This document shows positions 48,197 to 57,092 of a stretch of 64,000 nucleotides of DNA, piece after piece. The number at the start of each line of letters is the position of its first letter. Position 1 is the first letter of the stretch. The notes beneath the pieces were generated by a model. That model was not told the DNA's origin. It did not search any database and worked only from the letters and a program-made list of their open reading frames with translations. The position numbers and the translations under genes are program-made. Origin of the DNA: Spartobacteria bacterium (GTDB lineage Bacteria > Verrucomicrobiota > Verrucomicrobiia > Chthoniobacterales > UBA10450); contig PLCN01000025.1 of assembly GCA_003134785.1 (NCBI GenBank), positions 186,001-250,000 of the forward strand, read 5' to 3'.

Positions 48197-48283
48197 CCCT
48201 CCTTCGCCAAGCTACGGCGGGCAAGCGTCCAACCCACCATTGCCAGGAGGGGCCTGCCCGCCGGAGCCTTGGCGAAGGAGGGA
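48197..48283. repeat. inverted repeat CCCTCCTTCGCCAAG..CTTGGCGAAGGAGGG
   Basis: ccctccttcgccaagctacggcgggca ... tgcccgccggagccttggcgaaggaggg. Confidence 0.8.
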
Positions 48284-48331
48284 GAAAGCATTTGCATTTC
48301 CCAGCCCCTTCGCTACTTTCCGCGTTCCTTT

Positions 48332-48601
48332 ATGGCGAAAACGTCCTGGATAAATCGCAACAACCGCAAGCGCGCAACCGTGAAAAAATACGCGGCACTG
48401 CGTGCTGAGCTGAAGGCGAAGAAAGATTACCAAGGCCTGTCGCAACTTCCGCGCAATGCCAGCCCCACCCGGGTGGTGAACCGTTGCGAAGTCAGCGGCC
48501 GCCGTCGCGCGTTTATTCGCCGGTTCAAGATTTCGCGCCTCACCTTTCGCGAGCTGGCCTCAGCCGGGTTCATCCCGGGTGTCACCAAATCGAGCTGGTA
48601 A
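48332..48601 (+). CDS. rpsN: 30S ribosomal protein S14
   Basis: 'MAKTSWINRNNRKRATVKKYAALRAELKAKKDYQGLSQLPRNASPTRVVNRCEVSGRRRAFIRRFKISRLTFRELASAGFIPGVTKSSW'; zinc-ribbon cysteines absent. Confidence 0.95.
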   Translation: MAKTSWINRNNRKRATVKKYAALRAELKAKKDYQGLSQLPRNASPTRVVNRCEVSGRRRAFIRRFKISRLTFRELASAGFIPGVTKSSW

Positions 48602-48648
48602 AAACGGCGCCTCGCCGGGCTTCCGGGTGCAGGGTTTGCATCCGCTAA

Positions 48649-50058
48649 ATGAATTCGACTTTTCTATTTCTCGCGTTCGGTCCGTTGGCCGAAGCGATCT
48701 CCGAGCAATGGGATTCCCCCGCGCTCATCCTGGGCAAGCTGGCGGTGATCTTCGCGCTCGTGGCGCTGAATGCATTTTTCGTGGCGTCGGAATTTGCCAT
48801 CGTGAAAGTGCGGGCCAGTCAGCTCGACGCCTTGGTGGAGGAGGGGAATCTTCGCGCGATTTTTGCCAAGCACGTCCGCACGCACCTCGACGCTTATCTT
48901 TCCGCCACGCAACTCGGGATCACGCTCGCCAGTCTCGCGCTCGGCTGGATCGGTGAACAATTCATGGCGCGCCTCCTCCAGCCGGCGTTCGCACTGGTGA
49001 ATCTGCATTCGCATGCGGTCGTCTCGGCCGTCTCGATCACGCTCGCTTTCATCGGGATCACTTTTCTCCACATCGTTTTCGGCGAGCTGGCCCCGAAGTA
49101 TCTCGCCATCGGCAAGCCGTTGCCGGTCACTCTCCTGCTCGCCCGGCCGCTGGGCGTCTTTTACATCGTCTTCAAACCGGCCATCTGGTTGCTGAACAAA
49201 TCGTCGAATTTTTTCCTGCAAAAATTGCTGCGGATCAAACCGGTCGCCGGCGCCGAGCTGGCCCACAGCGAAGAAGAGCTGCGGCTCATTCTCGATCAAA
49301 GCGAAGAATCCGACGAAGTTTCTGAACTGGGCCGTGACCTCCTCGTGAACGCGCTCGATCTTCGCCGGCGCGTGGTGCGCGATATCATGACGCCGCGGGG
49401 CGAAGTCGTCTTTCTCGATATCGAACAGAGCTTCGAAGAGAACGTGAAGAAAGCGCTCGAATCGCGGCACACGCGTTTCCCGCTTTGCCGCGGCCATCTC
49501 GACAACACGATCGGTCTCATTCACATCAAAGAGCTGGTGCCGATGATGCGCGATCCCCATCCCGATCTGCTCCGGATCAAGCGCGAGCTGATCCCCGTGC
49601 CCGAGATGATGTCGCTGGAAAAACTGCTCACACTTTTCCTGAACAAGCATGCGCACCTGGCGATCGTGGTGGACGAATACGGCGGCACTGTCGGCATGGT
49701 CACGTTGGAAAACGTGCTCGAGGAAATCGTGGGCGATATCCAGGACGAGTTCGATACCGAGAAGGCTGAATTTCGCAAGATCAACGAGAATGAATTTTCG
49801 ATCGAGGGCGCAGTGGGCCTTTATGAATTGCGCGACCTCGCCGGTTTGGAATTGGAGAGCGCCGATGTGAGCACGATCGGCGGATACGTGACGCATCTGC
49901 TTGGTCACCTCCCGAAGCAGGGAGAGCAAGTCCGGATCGACAATTATCTCGTCACCATTTCCCAAACCGATGGCCGGCGCGTCGGTCAATTGCATTTCCG
50001 CAAAGTGGACGACGCGAAGGATGGTGCTGTCGCGAAAAAATCCGACGCCGCGGTTTAA
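48649..50058 (+). CDS. CorC/HlyC-type protein (DUF21-CBS-CorC_HlyC)
   Basis: '[28 protein letters not shown]...[23 protein letters not shown]...[30 protein letters not shown]'. Confidence 0.94.
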   Translation: MNSTFLFLAFGPLAEAISEQWDSPALILGKLAVIFALVALNAFFVASEFAIVKVRASQLDALVEEGNLRAIFAKHVRTHLDAYLSATQLGITLASLALGWIGEQFMARLLQPAFALVNLHSHAVVSAVSITLAFIGITFLHIVFGELAPKYLAIGKPLPVTLLLARPLGVFYIVFKPAIWLLNKSSNFFLQKLLRIKPVAGAELAHSEEELRLILDQSEESDEVSELGRDLLVNALDLRRRVVRDIMTPRGEVVFLDIEQSFEENVKKALESRHTRFPLCRGHLDNTIGLIHIKELVPMMRDPHPDLLRIKRELIPVPEMMSLEKLLTLFLNKHAHLAIVVDEYGGTVGMVTLENVLEEIVGDIQDEFDTEKAEFRKINENEFSIEGAVGLYELRDLAGLELESADVSTIGGYVTHLLGHLPKQGEQVRIDNYLVTISQTDGRRVGQLHFRKVDDAKDGAVAKKSDAAV

Positions 50059-50091
50059 CGCTCTAGCGATCGTACCGGTTGGATCGCTGCT

Positions 50092-50277
50092 ATGGAACTG
50101 ATCCGCGAAACAGAAATCGTTTGTCCGCATTGCGGCGAATCGTTTCCGCTGCAAATCGATACGTCGCAGTCGGAGCAATCACTGATCGAAGATTGCACTG
50201 TTTGCTGTCGGCCTATCTCCCTGACGATTTGTTGCCGGCCTGGTGAGATCGAGAGCGTGTCCGAAGCGGCGGGCTGA
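50092..50277 (+). CDS. CPXCG-motif cysteine-rich protein
   Basis: 61 aa 'ETEIVCPHCGESFPLQIDTSQSEQSLIEDCTVCCRPISLTI'. Confidence 0.88.
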   Translation: MELIRETEIVCPHCGESFPLQIDTSQSEQSLIEDCTVCCRPISLTICCRPGEIESVSEAAG

Positions 50278-50305
50278 AGTCTGGCCGGGTGGAAAACCAG
50301 GCCGC

Positions 50306-51751
50306 CTACCAGGAAAGCAAATCTTCCAGCGCAATCTGGCATGCCCGGCGAACGTGATGCTTTTCCGCAAGCACGGGATCGTGCCGCACAATCTTTCCCT
50401 GTCGCAGAGGATCGACCCGGCATTCCAGGGCCTCGAGGACATACACCGCCGCGCCACGCAAAGACGCTTCCGGTTCGGCTGAAACGCGGAGATCGCGGCC
50501 GAGCGCATCTGCGAGCAACCGGATCGAAGCGGGCGAATGCAATATTCCTCCGGAGGCGATTACTTCTTTTGCTCGTCCGGTACAGCTTTCGACCAGATCG
50601 AGGATTTCGCTTAGCCGATAAAAAACGGCGCAGGTTATGGCTCGAAGAATTTGCGGCGCCGAACTGGCCTGGCTCAAGCCGATCACGGCGCCGCGCAAAT
50701 GTTCCGGCCAAGTCGGCGCCCGCTCGCTGACCCAGAAGGGAAGCACGGTAAGCTCATTTGCGACGCCTCCCGTTCGCGAAAGGGCCTTCTCCGCATCGGC
50801 GATTCGAAGCTCACGCACGCACCACTGGCGCAAATTGCCCGCGTTGCTCACCGCCCCGCCAATCACCGTTTTCTCACGATCCACCGCATAACGAAACAAT
50901 CCGAAAGGCGCTGCTTTTCTCGCGCCGGTTTCCATCGCGCGCACTGCCGCGCTCGTTCCAATATTGATTGCGATTCGGCCGGGGACATCGGCCCCGCATC
51001 CAAGATTGCCGGCGGCGCCGTCGCCGATCGCGGTGAAGAACTTTGCTTCCCGTAGCTCTGGAAAAGTCGAGCGCGTCCCTGTCGCTGTTTCAATCAGTTG
51101 GCCCAACTGTTCGACCTCGAGGCCGCATGCGGCGCACAACGCGGTGTCCCATTGTCGCGTTCGGAGATCGTAAAGCCCAGTCGCACTCGCCATGGAGTGA
51201 CTGCATCCAGTCGCGCCGAATAATTCTTCGAAGATCCACTCAGCCGGCGAAACCCAGCGGGTCACGCGACTGAAAAGGCGCTCTTGCGTGCGGCGAAGCC
51301 AGCGCAATTTTGCCGGCCAGAACGAAGCGCGCAGCATGCAGCCCGTTCGCGCGTGGATTTTTTTTTCGTCGAATTCTTGACGCAACCGGACTGCGTCGTC
51401 GGCGCAGCGTGAATCGGCCCAGGTATAGACCGGCGTGATCGCTCGGCCTTTGCGATCGAGTCCGAGCAGGCTGTGCCAAAAGGCAGACGCGCCCACACCG
51501 GCGATGGGAATTTTTCGCAAGGACGGAGATGCGCGCCATGTTCGCGCTGTCTCTTGCAGGCATTCGACCGATGCCCGACGCAACACTGCCGGTGAAAGCT
51601 CTGCTCCACCATCCGCGTCATAACAAACAGCGTATTCGCGGCTGACGACGGTCTTGGCAAACATTCGCCCATTTTCGTCGAACAACGCTGTGCGCGTGGA
51701 CGAGCTCCCGATGTCCATCGCGAGAACAAGCAATTCCGGACGACGCGGCAT
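50306..51751 (-). CDS. FGGY-family carbohydrate kinase, gluconokinase-like
   Basis: 'LAMDIGSSSTRTALFDENGRMF...WHSLLGLDRKGRAITPVYTWADSRC...INIGTSAAVRAM'. Start at ATG 51751. Confidence 0.88.
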   Translation of the reverse strand: MPRRPELLVLAMDIGSSSTRTALFDENGRMFAKTVVSREYAVCYDADGGAELSPAVLRRASVECLQETARTWRASPSLRKIPIAGVGASAFWHSLLGLDRKGRAITPVYTWADSRCADDAVRLRQEFDEKKIHARTGCMLRASFWPAKLRWLRRTQERLFSRVTRWVSPAEWIFEELFGATGCSHSMASATGLYDLRTRQWDTALCAACGLEVEQLGQLIETATGTRSTFPELREAKFFTAIGDGAAGNLGCGADVPGRIAINIGTSAAVRAMETGARKAAPFGLFRYAVDREKTVIGGAVSNAGNLRQWCVRELRIADAEKALSRTGGVANELTVLPFWVSERAPTWPEHLRGAVIGLSQASSAPQILRAITCAVFYRLSEILDLVESCTGRAKEVIASGGILHSPASIRLLADALGRDLRVSAEPEASLRGAAVYVLEALECRVDPLRQGKIVRHDPVLAEKHHVRRACQIALEDLLSW

Positions 51752-51838
51752 CGCACGGATTAGACGAAGTTCCGCCGTCGGGGAAAAGCTTTTTGGCGAA
51801 GGTCTCGCACAGATCGGAGCGCGCGATTTTCCTGCCTT

Positions 51839-51954
51839 GGGTAGCGCGCGCGTCTCGCGTGCTGGTTTCGGCGTCTCGCCGAAACGAACTTCTCTCGAAA
51901 AGTTCGCGCCAGCGAAGACGCCGGCGCCAGACACGCGAGACGCGTGCGCTACCC
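51839..51954. repeat. REP/BIME-like element, GCACGCG family with GTAG foot
   Basis: GTAGCGCGCGCGTCTCGCGTGCTGG-TTTCGGCGtctCGCCGAAA ... CCAGACACGCGAGACGCGTGCGCTACCC. Confidence 0.8.
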
Positions 51955-51962
51955 AGAGAGTC

Positions 51963-52421
51963 TTATCTCAACCGCGCCAGCAGCGCGGGCCGGCGCTTGA
52001 GCTGAGCAGTCAGCGTCTCAATGGCTCGTAAAGTCGATGGGCTGATGTGGTGTTCCATCCCCTCGACATCATGTTCGATCACGCGTTCGTCCACGCCCAG
52101 GAGCTTGAGGAAATCCGTCAGGAGTTGGTGACGCCGGGCAATATTGCGCGCCAGCGTTTCTCCGGCGGTGGTCAGGACAAGACCGCGATATTTCTCGTAC
52201 TTGAGCAAACCTTCGCCATCGAGCCGCTGCACCATGTTGGTGACGCTCGCCTGCGAGATGTCGAGGCTCGTCGCGATATCGACCACGCGCGCGTAGCCCT
52301 TGGTGTTGATCAGCTCGAGAATGCGCTCCAGGTAATCCTCCACCGCGGCGGAACTGCGCGAGGCATTCGTTTTCGCGGACACATGGACAAGAACGGGCAA
52401 GGCGCGCATTCGGTCAATCAA
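51963..52421 (-). CDS. mntR: DtxR-family metal-responsive regulator (MntR-like)
   Basis: 'AAVEDYLERILELINTKGYARVVDIATSLDISQASVTNMVQRLDGEGLLKYEKYRGLVLTTAGETLARNIARRHQLLTDFLKLLGV'; divergent to an Nramp gene. Confidence 0.88.
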   Translation of the reverse strand: MIDRMRALPVLVHVSAKTNASRSSAAVEDYLERILELINTKGYARVVDIATSLDISQASVTNMVQRLDGEGLLKYEKYRGLVLTTAGETLARNIARRHQLLTDFLKLLGVDERVIEHDVEGMEHHISPSTLRAIETLTAQLKRRPALLARLR

Positions 52422-52471
52422 AAAATCATTTCAGGTTGACAGATTAATAGTAAGAGATAACTAACTTAGTC
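52422..52471 (+). promoter_or_regulatory. mntR-mntH divergent promoter region
   Basis: Short AT-rich intergenic region with a TTGACA hexamer at 52436-52441; MntR operator not confidently delimited. Confidence 0.4.
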
Positions 52472-53830
52472 ATGCCTAAATTGGAACCCGAGTCCATCCA
52501 CACGGAGGCCGGTTTCCACTCGCAGCCGGTTCTGCTAAGTTTGTCCGAGGTCCATCGCAGTCTGGTCGTCCCGTCTTCGGCCGGTTTTTTTCGCAAGCTC
52601 TTCGCGTTTGCCGGTCCGGGGTTCCTGGTCGCCGTGGGATACATGGATCCCGGGAATTGGGCGACCGATCTGGCCGGCGGCTCGAAATACAATTTCGCGC
52701 TGCTCTCGGTGGTGATGGTGTCCAACCTCATGGCCATCCTCCTTCAGGCCCTTTCACTCAAACTCGGAATCGTGACCGGACGGGATCTGGCGCAGGCCTG
52801 CCGCGATCATTACAGCCGGCCGGTCTCATTCCTCTTGTGGTTTATCTGCGAGATCGCCATTGCGGCTTGTGATTTGGCGGAGATCATCGGCTCGGCCATT
52901 GCTTTGAATCTGCTCTTTGGCCTGCCGCTTCTCGTCGGCGTTTGCATCACTGGGCTTGATGTCCTCATCGTCTTGTTCCTTCAGAACAAAGGCTTCCGTT
53001 ATATCGAGGCGCTAGTCATCGCGCTCATCTTCGTCATCGGTGGATGTTTCGCCTGGGAACTTGTTGTCTCCCATCCTGATTTACTCGGGATCGCGAAGGG
53101 CTTCGTGCCTACTTCGAAGATCATCACCGATCCCGGCATGCTTTACATTGCCATCGGCATTCTCGGCGCGACGGTTATGCCGCATAATCTTTATCTGCAT
53201 TCCTCGATCGTGCAGACGCGGCGTTACGAATTGAGCGCCGCCGGAAAACGCGAAGCGATCAAGTTCGCCACGATCGATTCGACCCTCGCTCTAATGTTCG
53301 CGCTCTTCATCAACGCCGCGATCCTGATCGTCTCAGCAGCGACCTTCTACACGCGCGGGCGCAACGACGTGGCGGAAATTCAGGACGCCTACAAACTTCT
53401 CTCGCCTCTTCTCGGCGTCACCGGTGCGAGCACACTTTTCGCGCTCGCACTCTTAGCCTCCGGTCAGAACTCGACCCTCACGGGAACGCTCGCCGGGCAG
53501 ATCGTGATGGAAGGTTTTCTGAACATCCGGATCCGGCCGTGGCTGCGGCGATTGATCACGCGCGCGATCGCCATCATCCCCGCGATCATTGTCACGATTA
53601 TCTCCGGCGAAAAAGGGACAACGAATCTGCTGGTGCTGAGCCAGGTGGTGTTGAGTTTGCAGTTGAGCTTCGCGGTGTTCCCGCTGGTCCTATTTACGAG
53701 CGACAAATTGAAGATGGGTGAATTCGTGAACGGGCTTACGGTGAAATGTCTTGCCTGGTTCGTTGCCATCGTGATCGCTTTGCTCAACGCCTGGCTGCTT
53801 GTGCAAACCTTCGGGAGTTGGTTCACCTAA
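52472..53830 (+). CDS. mntH: Nramp divalent metal transporter
   Basis: 'GPGFLVAVGYMDPGNWATDLAGGSKYNFALLSVVMVSNLMAILLQALSLKLGIVTGRDLAQACRD...GATVMPHNLYLHSSIVQTR'. Confidence 0.95.
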   Translation: MPKLEPESIHTEAGFHSQPVLLSLSEVHRSLVVPSSAGFFRKLFAFAGPGFLVAVGYMDPGNWATDLAGGSKYNFALLSVVMVSNLMAILLQALSLKLGIVTGRDLAQACRDHYSRPVSFLLWFICEIAIAACDLAEIIGSAIALNLLFGLPLLVGVCITGLDVLIVLFLQNKGFRYIEALVIALIFVIGGCFAWELVVSHPDLLGIAKGFVPTSKIITDPGMLYIAIGILGATVMPHNLYLHSSIVQTRRYELSAAGKREAIKFATIDSTLALMFALFINAAILIVSAATFYTRGRNDVAEIQDAYKLLSPLLGVTGASTLFALALLASGQNSTLTGTLAGQIVMEGFLNIRIRPWLRRLITRAIAIIPAIIVTIISGEKGTTNLLVLSQVVLSLQLSFAVFPLVLFTSDKLKMGEFVNGLTVKCLAWFVAIVIALLNAWLLVQTFGSWFT

Positions 53831-53836
53831 ACGCGC

Positions 53837-54262
53837 ATGTATAAAACGATCCTGGTTCCGGTCGAAAATCGCGAGACCGACCAAACCATTCTCAAGCACA
53901 TCCGCCCGCTCGCGCGGCTGGCGAATTCGAAGTTGATGCTGGTGCACGTGGCCGATGGTTGGGTGGCGCGGAACTACGAGAATTTCAAATTGCAGGAGAG
54001 CGAGGAGATGAAGGAAGACCGCGCCTACCTGGCGAATCTCGAGCGCGAATTGCAGGCCGAGGGATTTGAAGTCAGTTCCGTGCTCGCGATGGGAGAGCCG
54101 GCCGAGGAAATTATCAAGCTGGCGCGCACTGAGCCGGTCGAGCTGATCGCCATGAGCACGCACGGGCATCGCTTTATCAGCGATCTGCTTTACGGCAGCA
54201 CCGCTGACAAGGTGCGGCACAACGTGGATATCCCGGTGTTGCTGTTGAAGGTGAAGCGCTGA
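53837..54262 (+). CDS. universal stress protein (UspA family)
   Basis: 'MYKTILVPVENRETDQTILKHI...LIAMSTHGHRFISDLLYGSTADKVRHNVDIPVLLLK'. Confidence 0.92.
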   Translation: MYKTILVPVENRETDQTILKHIRPLARLANSKLMLVHVADGWVARNYENFKLQESEEMKEDRAYLANLERELQAEGFEVSSVLAMGEPAEEIIKLARTEPVELIAMSTHGHRFISDLLYGSTADKVRHNVDIPVLLLKVKR

Positions 54263-54292
54263 GTGGAGACGGCGATTTCGATTTCCTAAGAT

Positions 54293-54353
54293 GTAGAGGC
54301 GCTTGTGCCAAGCGCCTAACTTAACGACAGGCGCTTGGCGCAAGCGCCTCTAC
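54293..54353. repeat. REP/BIME-like element, GGCGCTTG family
   Basis: GTAG-a-GGCGCTTG-tgc-CAAGCGCC ... GGCGCTTG-gcg-CAAGCGCC-t-CTAC; arms match 24/25. Confidence 0.88.
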
Positions 54354-54406
54354 CTTTAAGAGCGAAACTGCGTGCGCTTCAGCAACCGTGCGATTAAGAA
54401 ATCTTC

Positions 54407-55624
54407 GTGAAAGCGCTCTTTCTTACGAACGAATATCCGCCAAACGTTTATGGCGGGGCCGGCGTGCACGTGGATTATCTTTCACGCGAGCTCGCGAAGT
54501 CGATGCCGGTCGAGGTGCGCTGTTTCGGAGATCAGAAACTCGAGGAGGGAAATCTTTCCGTGAGCGGATTTGGGCTCGACGCATCCGGATTCACCTGCCC
54601 GAAGCCGCTGCGTTCCGTTTTTGGCGCGGTCCGGCGCTGCACCGATTTCAATACGACCCAGATCGATGCGGACATCGTTCATTGTCACACCTGGTACAGC
54701 CATTTCGGTGGGATCCTGGCGAAAATAAATTACGGACTGCCGCTCGTCATCACGGTCCATTCCCTCGAGCCGCTCCGGCCTTGGAAACGCGAACAACTCG
54801 CGGGCGGATACGACTTCTCGGTCTGGCTCGAAAAAACCGCGCTGGAAATGGCCGATGCCGTCATTGCCGTCTCCGGCGGAACCAAGGCGGATGTGGAGCG
54901 CCTCTTCAAAGTGCACCCCGATCGCCTCCATGTGATCTACAACGGCATCGATCTGGAGGAATATCGAAAGACCGATTCGACTGCGGCGCTGATCAAATAC
55001 GGCATTGATCCCGGCAAACCATTCCTGCTCTTCGTTGGGCGCATCACGCGGCAGAAAGGCATCATTCATTTGGTTCGCGCGATCGAATATATGGAACCGG
55101 GTTTTCAGATCGTGCTTTGCGCCGGCGCGCCGGACACGCCGGAGATCGGCGCGGAAATGAAAGACGCGGTCGAGAAGATGCAGACGACACGGCCCGGCAT
55201 CATTTGGATCGCCGAGATGGTGGACAAAAAAACCGTGCGCGAATTGTATTCGCACGCCGCCGTTTTTTGCTGTCCCTCCATTTACGAGCCGTTCGGAATC
55301 ATTAATCTCGAAGCGATGGCTTGCGAGACGGCTGTTGTCGCGACCGCGGTCGGCGGAATCAAGGAAGTGGTGAGTGACGGCGAAACCGGTTTTCTCGTGC
55401 CGATCGATCAGATGGAGGAGAGCCCGTTCGAACCGCGAGACCCGGATAAGTTTGCGCGAAGTTTAGCGGCGCGCGTTAATCAATTGATCACCAATCCGGA
55501 ACTGTGTGAGAAGTTCGGACGCGCCGGACGAAAGCGAGCTGAGGAAAAATTTGGCTGGGCCGCGATCGCGCAGGAGACGAAAGCACTCTACGAACGATTG
55601 CTAGCAAGTAAGGAGCACCAATAG
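54407..55624 (+). CDS. glgA: glycogen synthase, GT4-type
   Basis: 'MKALFLTNEYPPNVYGGAGVHVDYLSRELAKSMPVEVRCFG...CPSIYEPFGIINLEAMACETAVVATAVGGIKEVVSDGETGFLVP'. Confidence 0.88.
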   Translation: MKALFLTNEYPPNVYGGAGVHVDYLSRELAKSMPVEVRCFGDQKLEEGNLSVSGFGLDASGFTCPKPLRSVFGAVRRCTDFNTTQIDADIVHCHTWYSHFGGILAKINYGLPLVITVHSLEPLRPWKREQLAGGYDFSVWLEKTALEMADAVIAVSGGTKADVERLFKVHPDRLHVIYNGIDLEEYRKTDSTAALIKYGIDPGKPFLLFVGRITRQKGIIHLVRAIEYMEPGFQIVLCAGAPDTPEIGAEMKDAVEKMQTTRPGIIWIAEMVDKKTVRELYSHAAVFCCPSIYEPFGIINLEAMACETAVVATAVGGIKEVVSDGETGFLVPIDQMEESPFEPRDPDKFARSLAARVNQLITNPELCEKFGRAGRKRAEEKFGWAAIAQETKALYERLLASKEHQ

Positions 55625-55636
55625 CGCGTCGCGGCT

Positions 55637-55797
55637 GTCATCCCGAGCCGCGCAGACGGTGAGGGACCTCACAATGACAGATGGATTTCCTAGGAACAGG
55701 ACAGGTCCCTCGCGATTGCCGGTTTGAACGTCGTCCCTGTGAGATGGCGCGTAGTTTTGTTGCGAGGTCCCTCGCCGTTTGCGCGGCTCGGGATGAC
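55637..55797. mobile_element. MITE-like inverted-repeat element (GTCATCCCGAG family)
   Basis: GTCATCCCGAGCCGCGCAGACGGTGAGGGACCTC ... GAGGTCCCTCGCCGTTTGCGCGGCTCGGGATGAC. Confidence 0.82.
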
Positions 55798-55850
55798 AAG
55801 CCGCCAAGACAATGCCAGTTTGCACGAACGCTGCGCGAAAAATCCCCCTT

Positions 55851-57044
55851 ATGTTTGTCGATCGAATCAAAGTTTTTGCCCAGGCCGGTAATGGCGGCCG
55901 CGGCTGCGTCAGTTTTCGTCGCGAGAAATTCGTGCCGCGCGGCGGCCCTGATGGCGGAGACGGCGGCCGCGGCGGAGATGTCATTCTTCGCGCGGATATC
56001 CACACGGATAATCTCTCGAATCTTTTCTACGAGCCGATCATCAAGGCCAAGAGTGGTGTTCATGGTCAGGGCAAAAAGAAACACGGCCGCGCTGCCGTTG
56101 CGAAGGTAATCAAGGTGCCGATCGGCACGGTGGTCTACCGCGCCGAAGCTCCCGTTCCGCGTAACGATGACGACGAGGCCTCGACAGATCCTGTAGCGGC
56201 GGTCTATGACCGCCGAACACCGCAGGTCTCAGAGCTCGGAATTAATATCCCGGCCGTTCCTGCTATCAACGCCGACGGCGGTCACAGACCGCCGCTACAG
56301 ATCGCCGATCTGACGCACGACGGCGAGGAATTCATTCTCTGCCAGGGCGGTGGAGGCGGCAAAGGCAATGTCCATTTCAAGAGTTCGCGGAATCGCGCGC
56401 CGGTGCAATACACCGAAGGCGAGGAAGGCGAGCAAGGTCACTTCCTCTTCGAACTCCGGACGATGGCAGACGCGGCGCTCGTCGGTTATCCCAATGCTGG
56501 CAAATCGACGCTGCTCGGAAAACTCTCTGCGGCTCATCCGAAGGTCGCGCCATATCCGTTCACCACTCTTTACCCGATCGTTGGCGTAGTGGATTTCGCT
56601 GGCGATTATCGCCGCGCCTCGATCGCCGATATTCCCGGGCTGATCGAAGGAGCGCATCACAACGTCGGGCTCGGTCATGATTTTCTTCGGCACATCACGC
56701 GGTGTCGCGTTTTGCTTTTCGTTCTCGACATCGCCGGCAGCGAGGGGCGGCATCCGATCGAAGATCTGCAGAATTTGCGGCGCGAGATCGATCTCTACGA
56801 CCCGCGGCTTTCTGAGCGCCCCTGGTTCGTGATCGCAAATAAAATGGACCTCCCCGGGGCAGACGAGAATTTGCGCACACTGCACCAGCGTTTTCCTAAT
56901 CTTGAGGTTGTCGCGATTTCCGCTTCGCAATCCGACGGTCTGGCGGAACTGCGGACCCGGCTCGAGCAATGGCTTTTTGGCGAAACAAAACGGTTGCCGG
57001 AAGAAACAGTCATTGAGACCGCCGAGGTGATGGTGGCCGAATAA
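55851..57044 (+). CDS. obg: GTPase Obg/CgtA with an in-frame REP-derived insertion
   Basis: 'MFVDRIKVFAQAGNGGRGCVSFRREKFVPRGGPDGGDGGRGGDVIL' Obg fold; 'VGYPNAGKSTLLGKL...DIPGLIEGAHHNVGLGHDFLRHI' G domain; insert 'DPVAAVYDRRTPQ...ADGGHRPPLQ'. Confidence 0.93.
   Translation: MFVDRIKVFAQAGNGGRGCVSFRREKFVPRGGPDGGDGGRGGDVILRADIHTDNLSNLFYEPIIKAKSGVHGQGKKKHGRAAVAKVIKVPIGTVVYRAEAPVPRNDDDEASTDPVAAVYDRRTPQVSELGINIPAVPAINADGGHRPPLQIADLTHDGEEFILCQGGGGGKGNVHFKSSRNRAPVQYTEGEEGEQGHFLFELRTMADAALVGYPNAGKSTLLGKLSAAHPKVAPYPFTTLYPIVGVVDFAGDYRRASIADIPGLIEGAHHNVGLGHDFLRHITRCRVLLFVLDIAGSEGRHPIEDLQNLRREIDLYDPRLSERPWFVIANKMDLPGADENLRTLHQRFPNLEVVAISASQSDGLAELRTRLEQWLFGETKRLPEETVIETAEVMVAE
56191..56300. repeat. REP/BIME-like element (GGCGGTC family) inside obg
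   Basis: CTGTAG-c-GGCGGTC-tat-GACCGCC ... GGCGGTC-aca-GACCGCC-g-CTACAG, read through in the obg frame. Confidence 0.9.
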
Positions 57045-57092
57045 CAGATGGACAACTGCCGGCACCTAACGGACAATCGCGTTTCGTTTCCC

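Noticed and set aside
48332-48601. Standalone zinc-free-type rpsN as evidence for a zinc-starvation paralogue
   Set aside because: Whether a second, zinc-ribbon rpsN exists cannot be seen in this window; standalone placement is not unusual enough by itself.
48664-50178. 504 aa minus-strand ORF opposite the CorC/HlyC gene
   Set aside because: Shadow ORF in GC-rich coding DNA; the opposite strand has an unambiguous DUF21-CBS protein.
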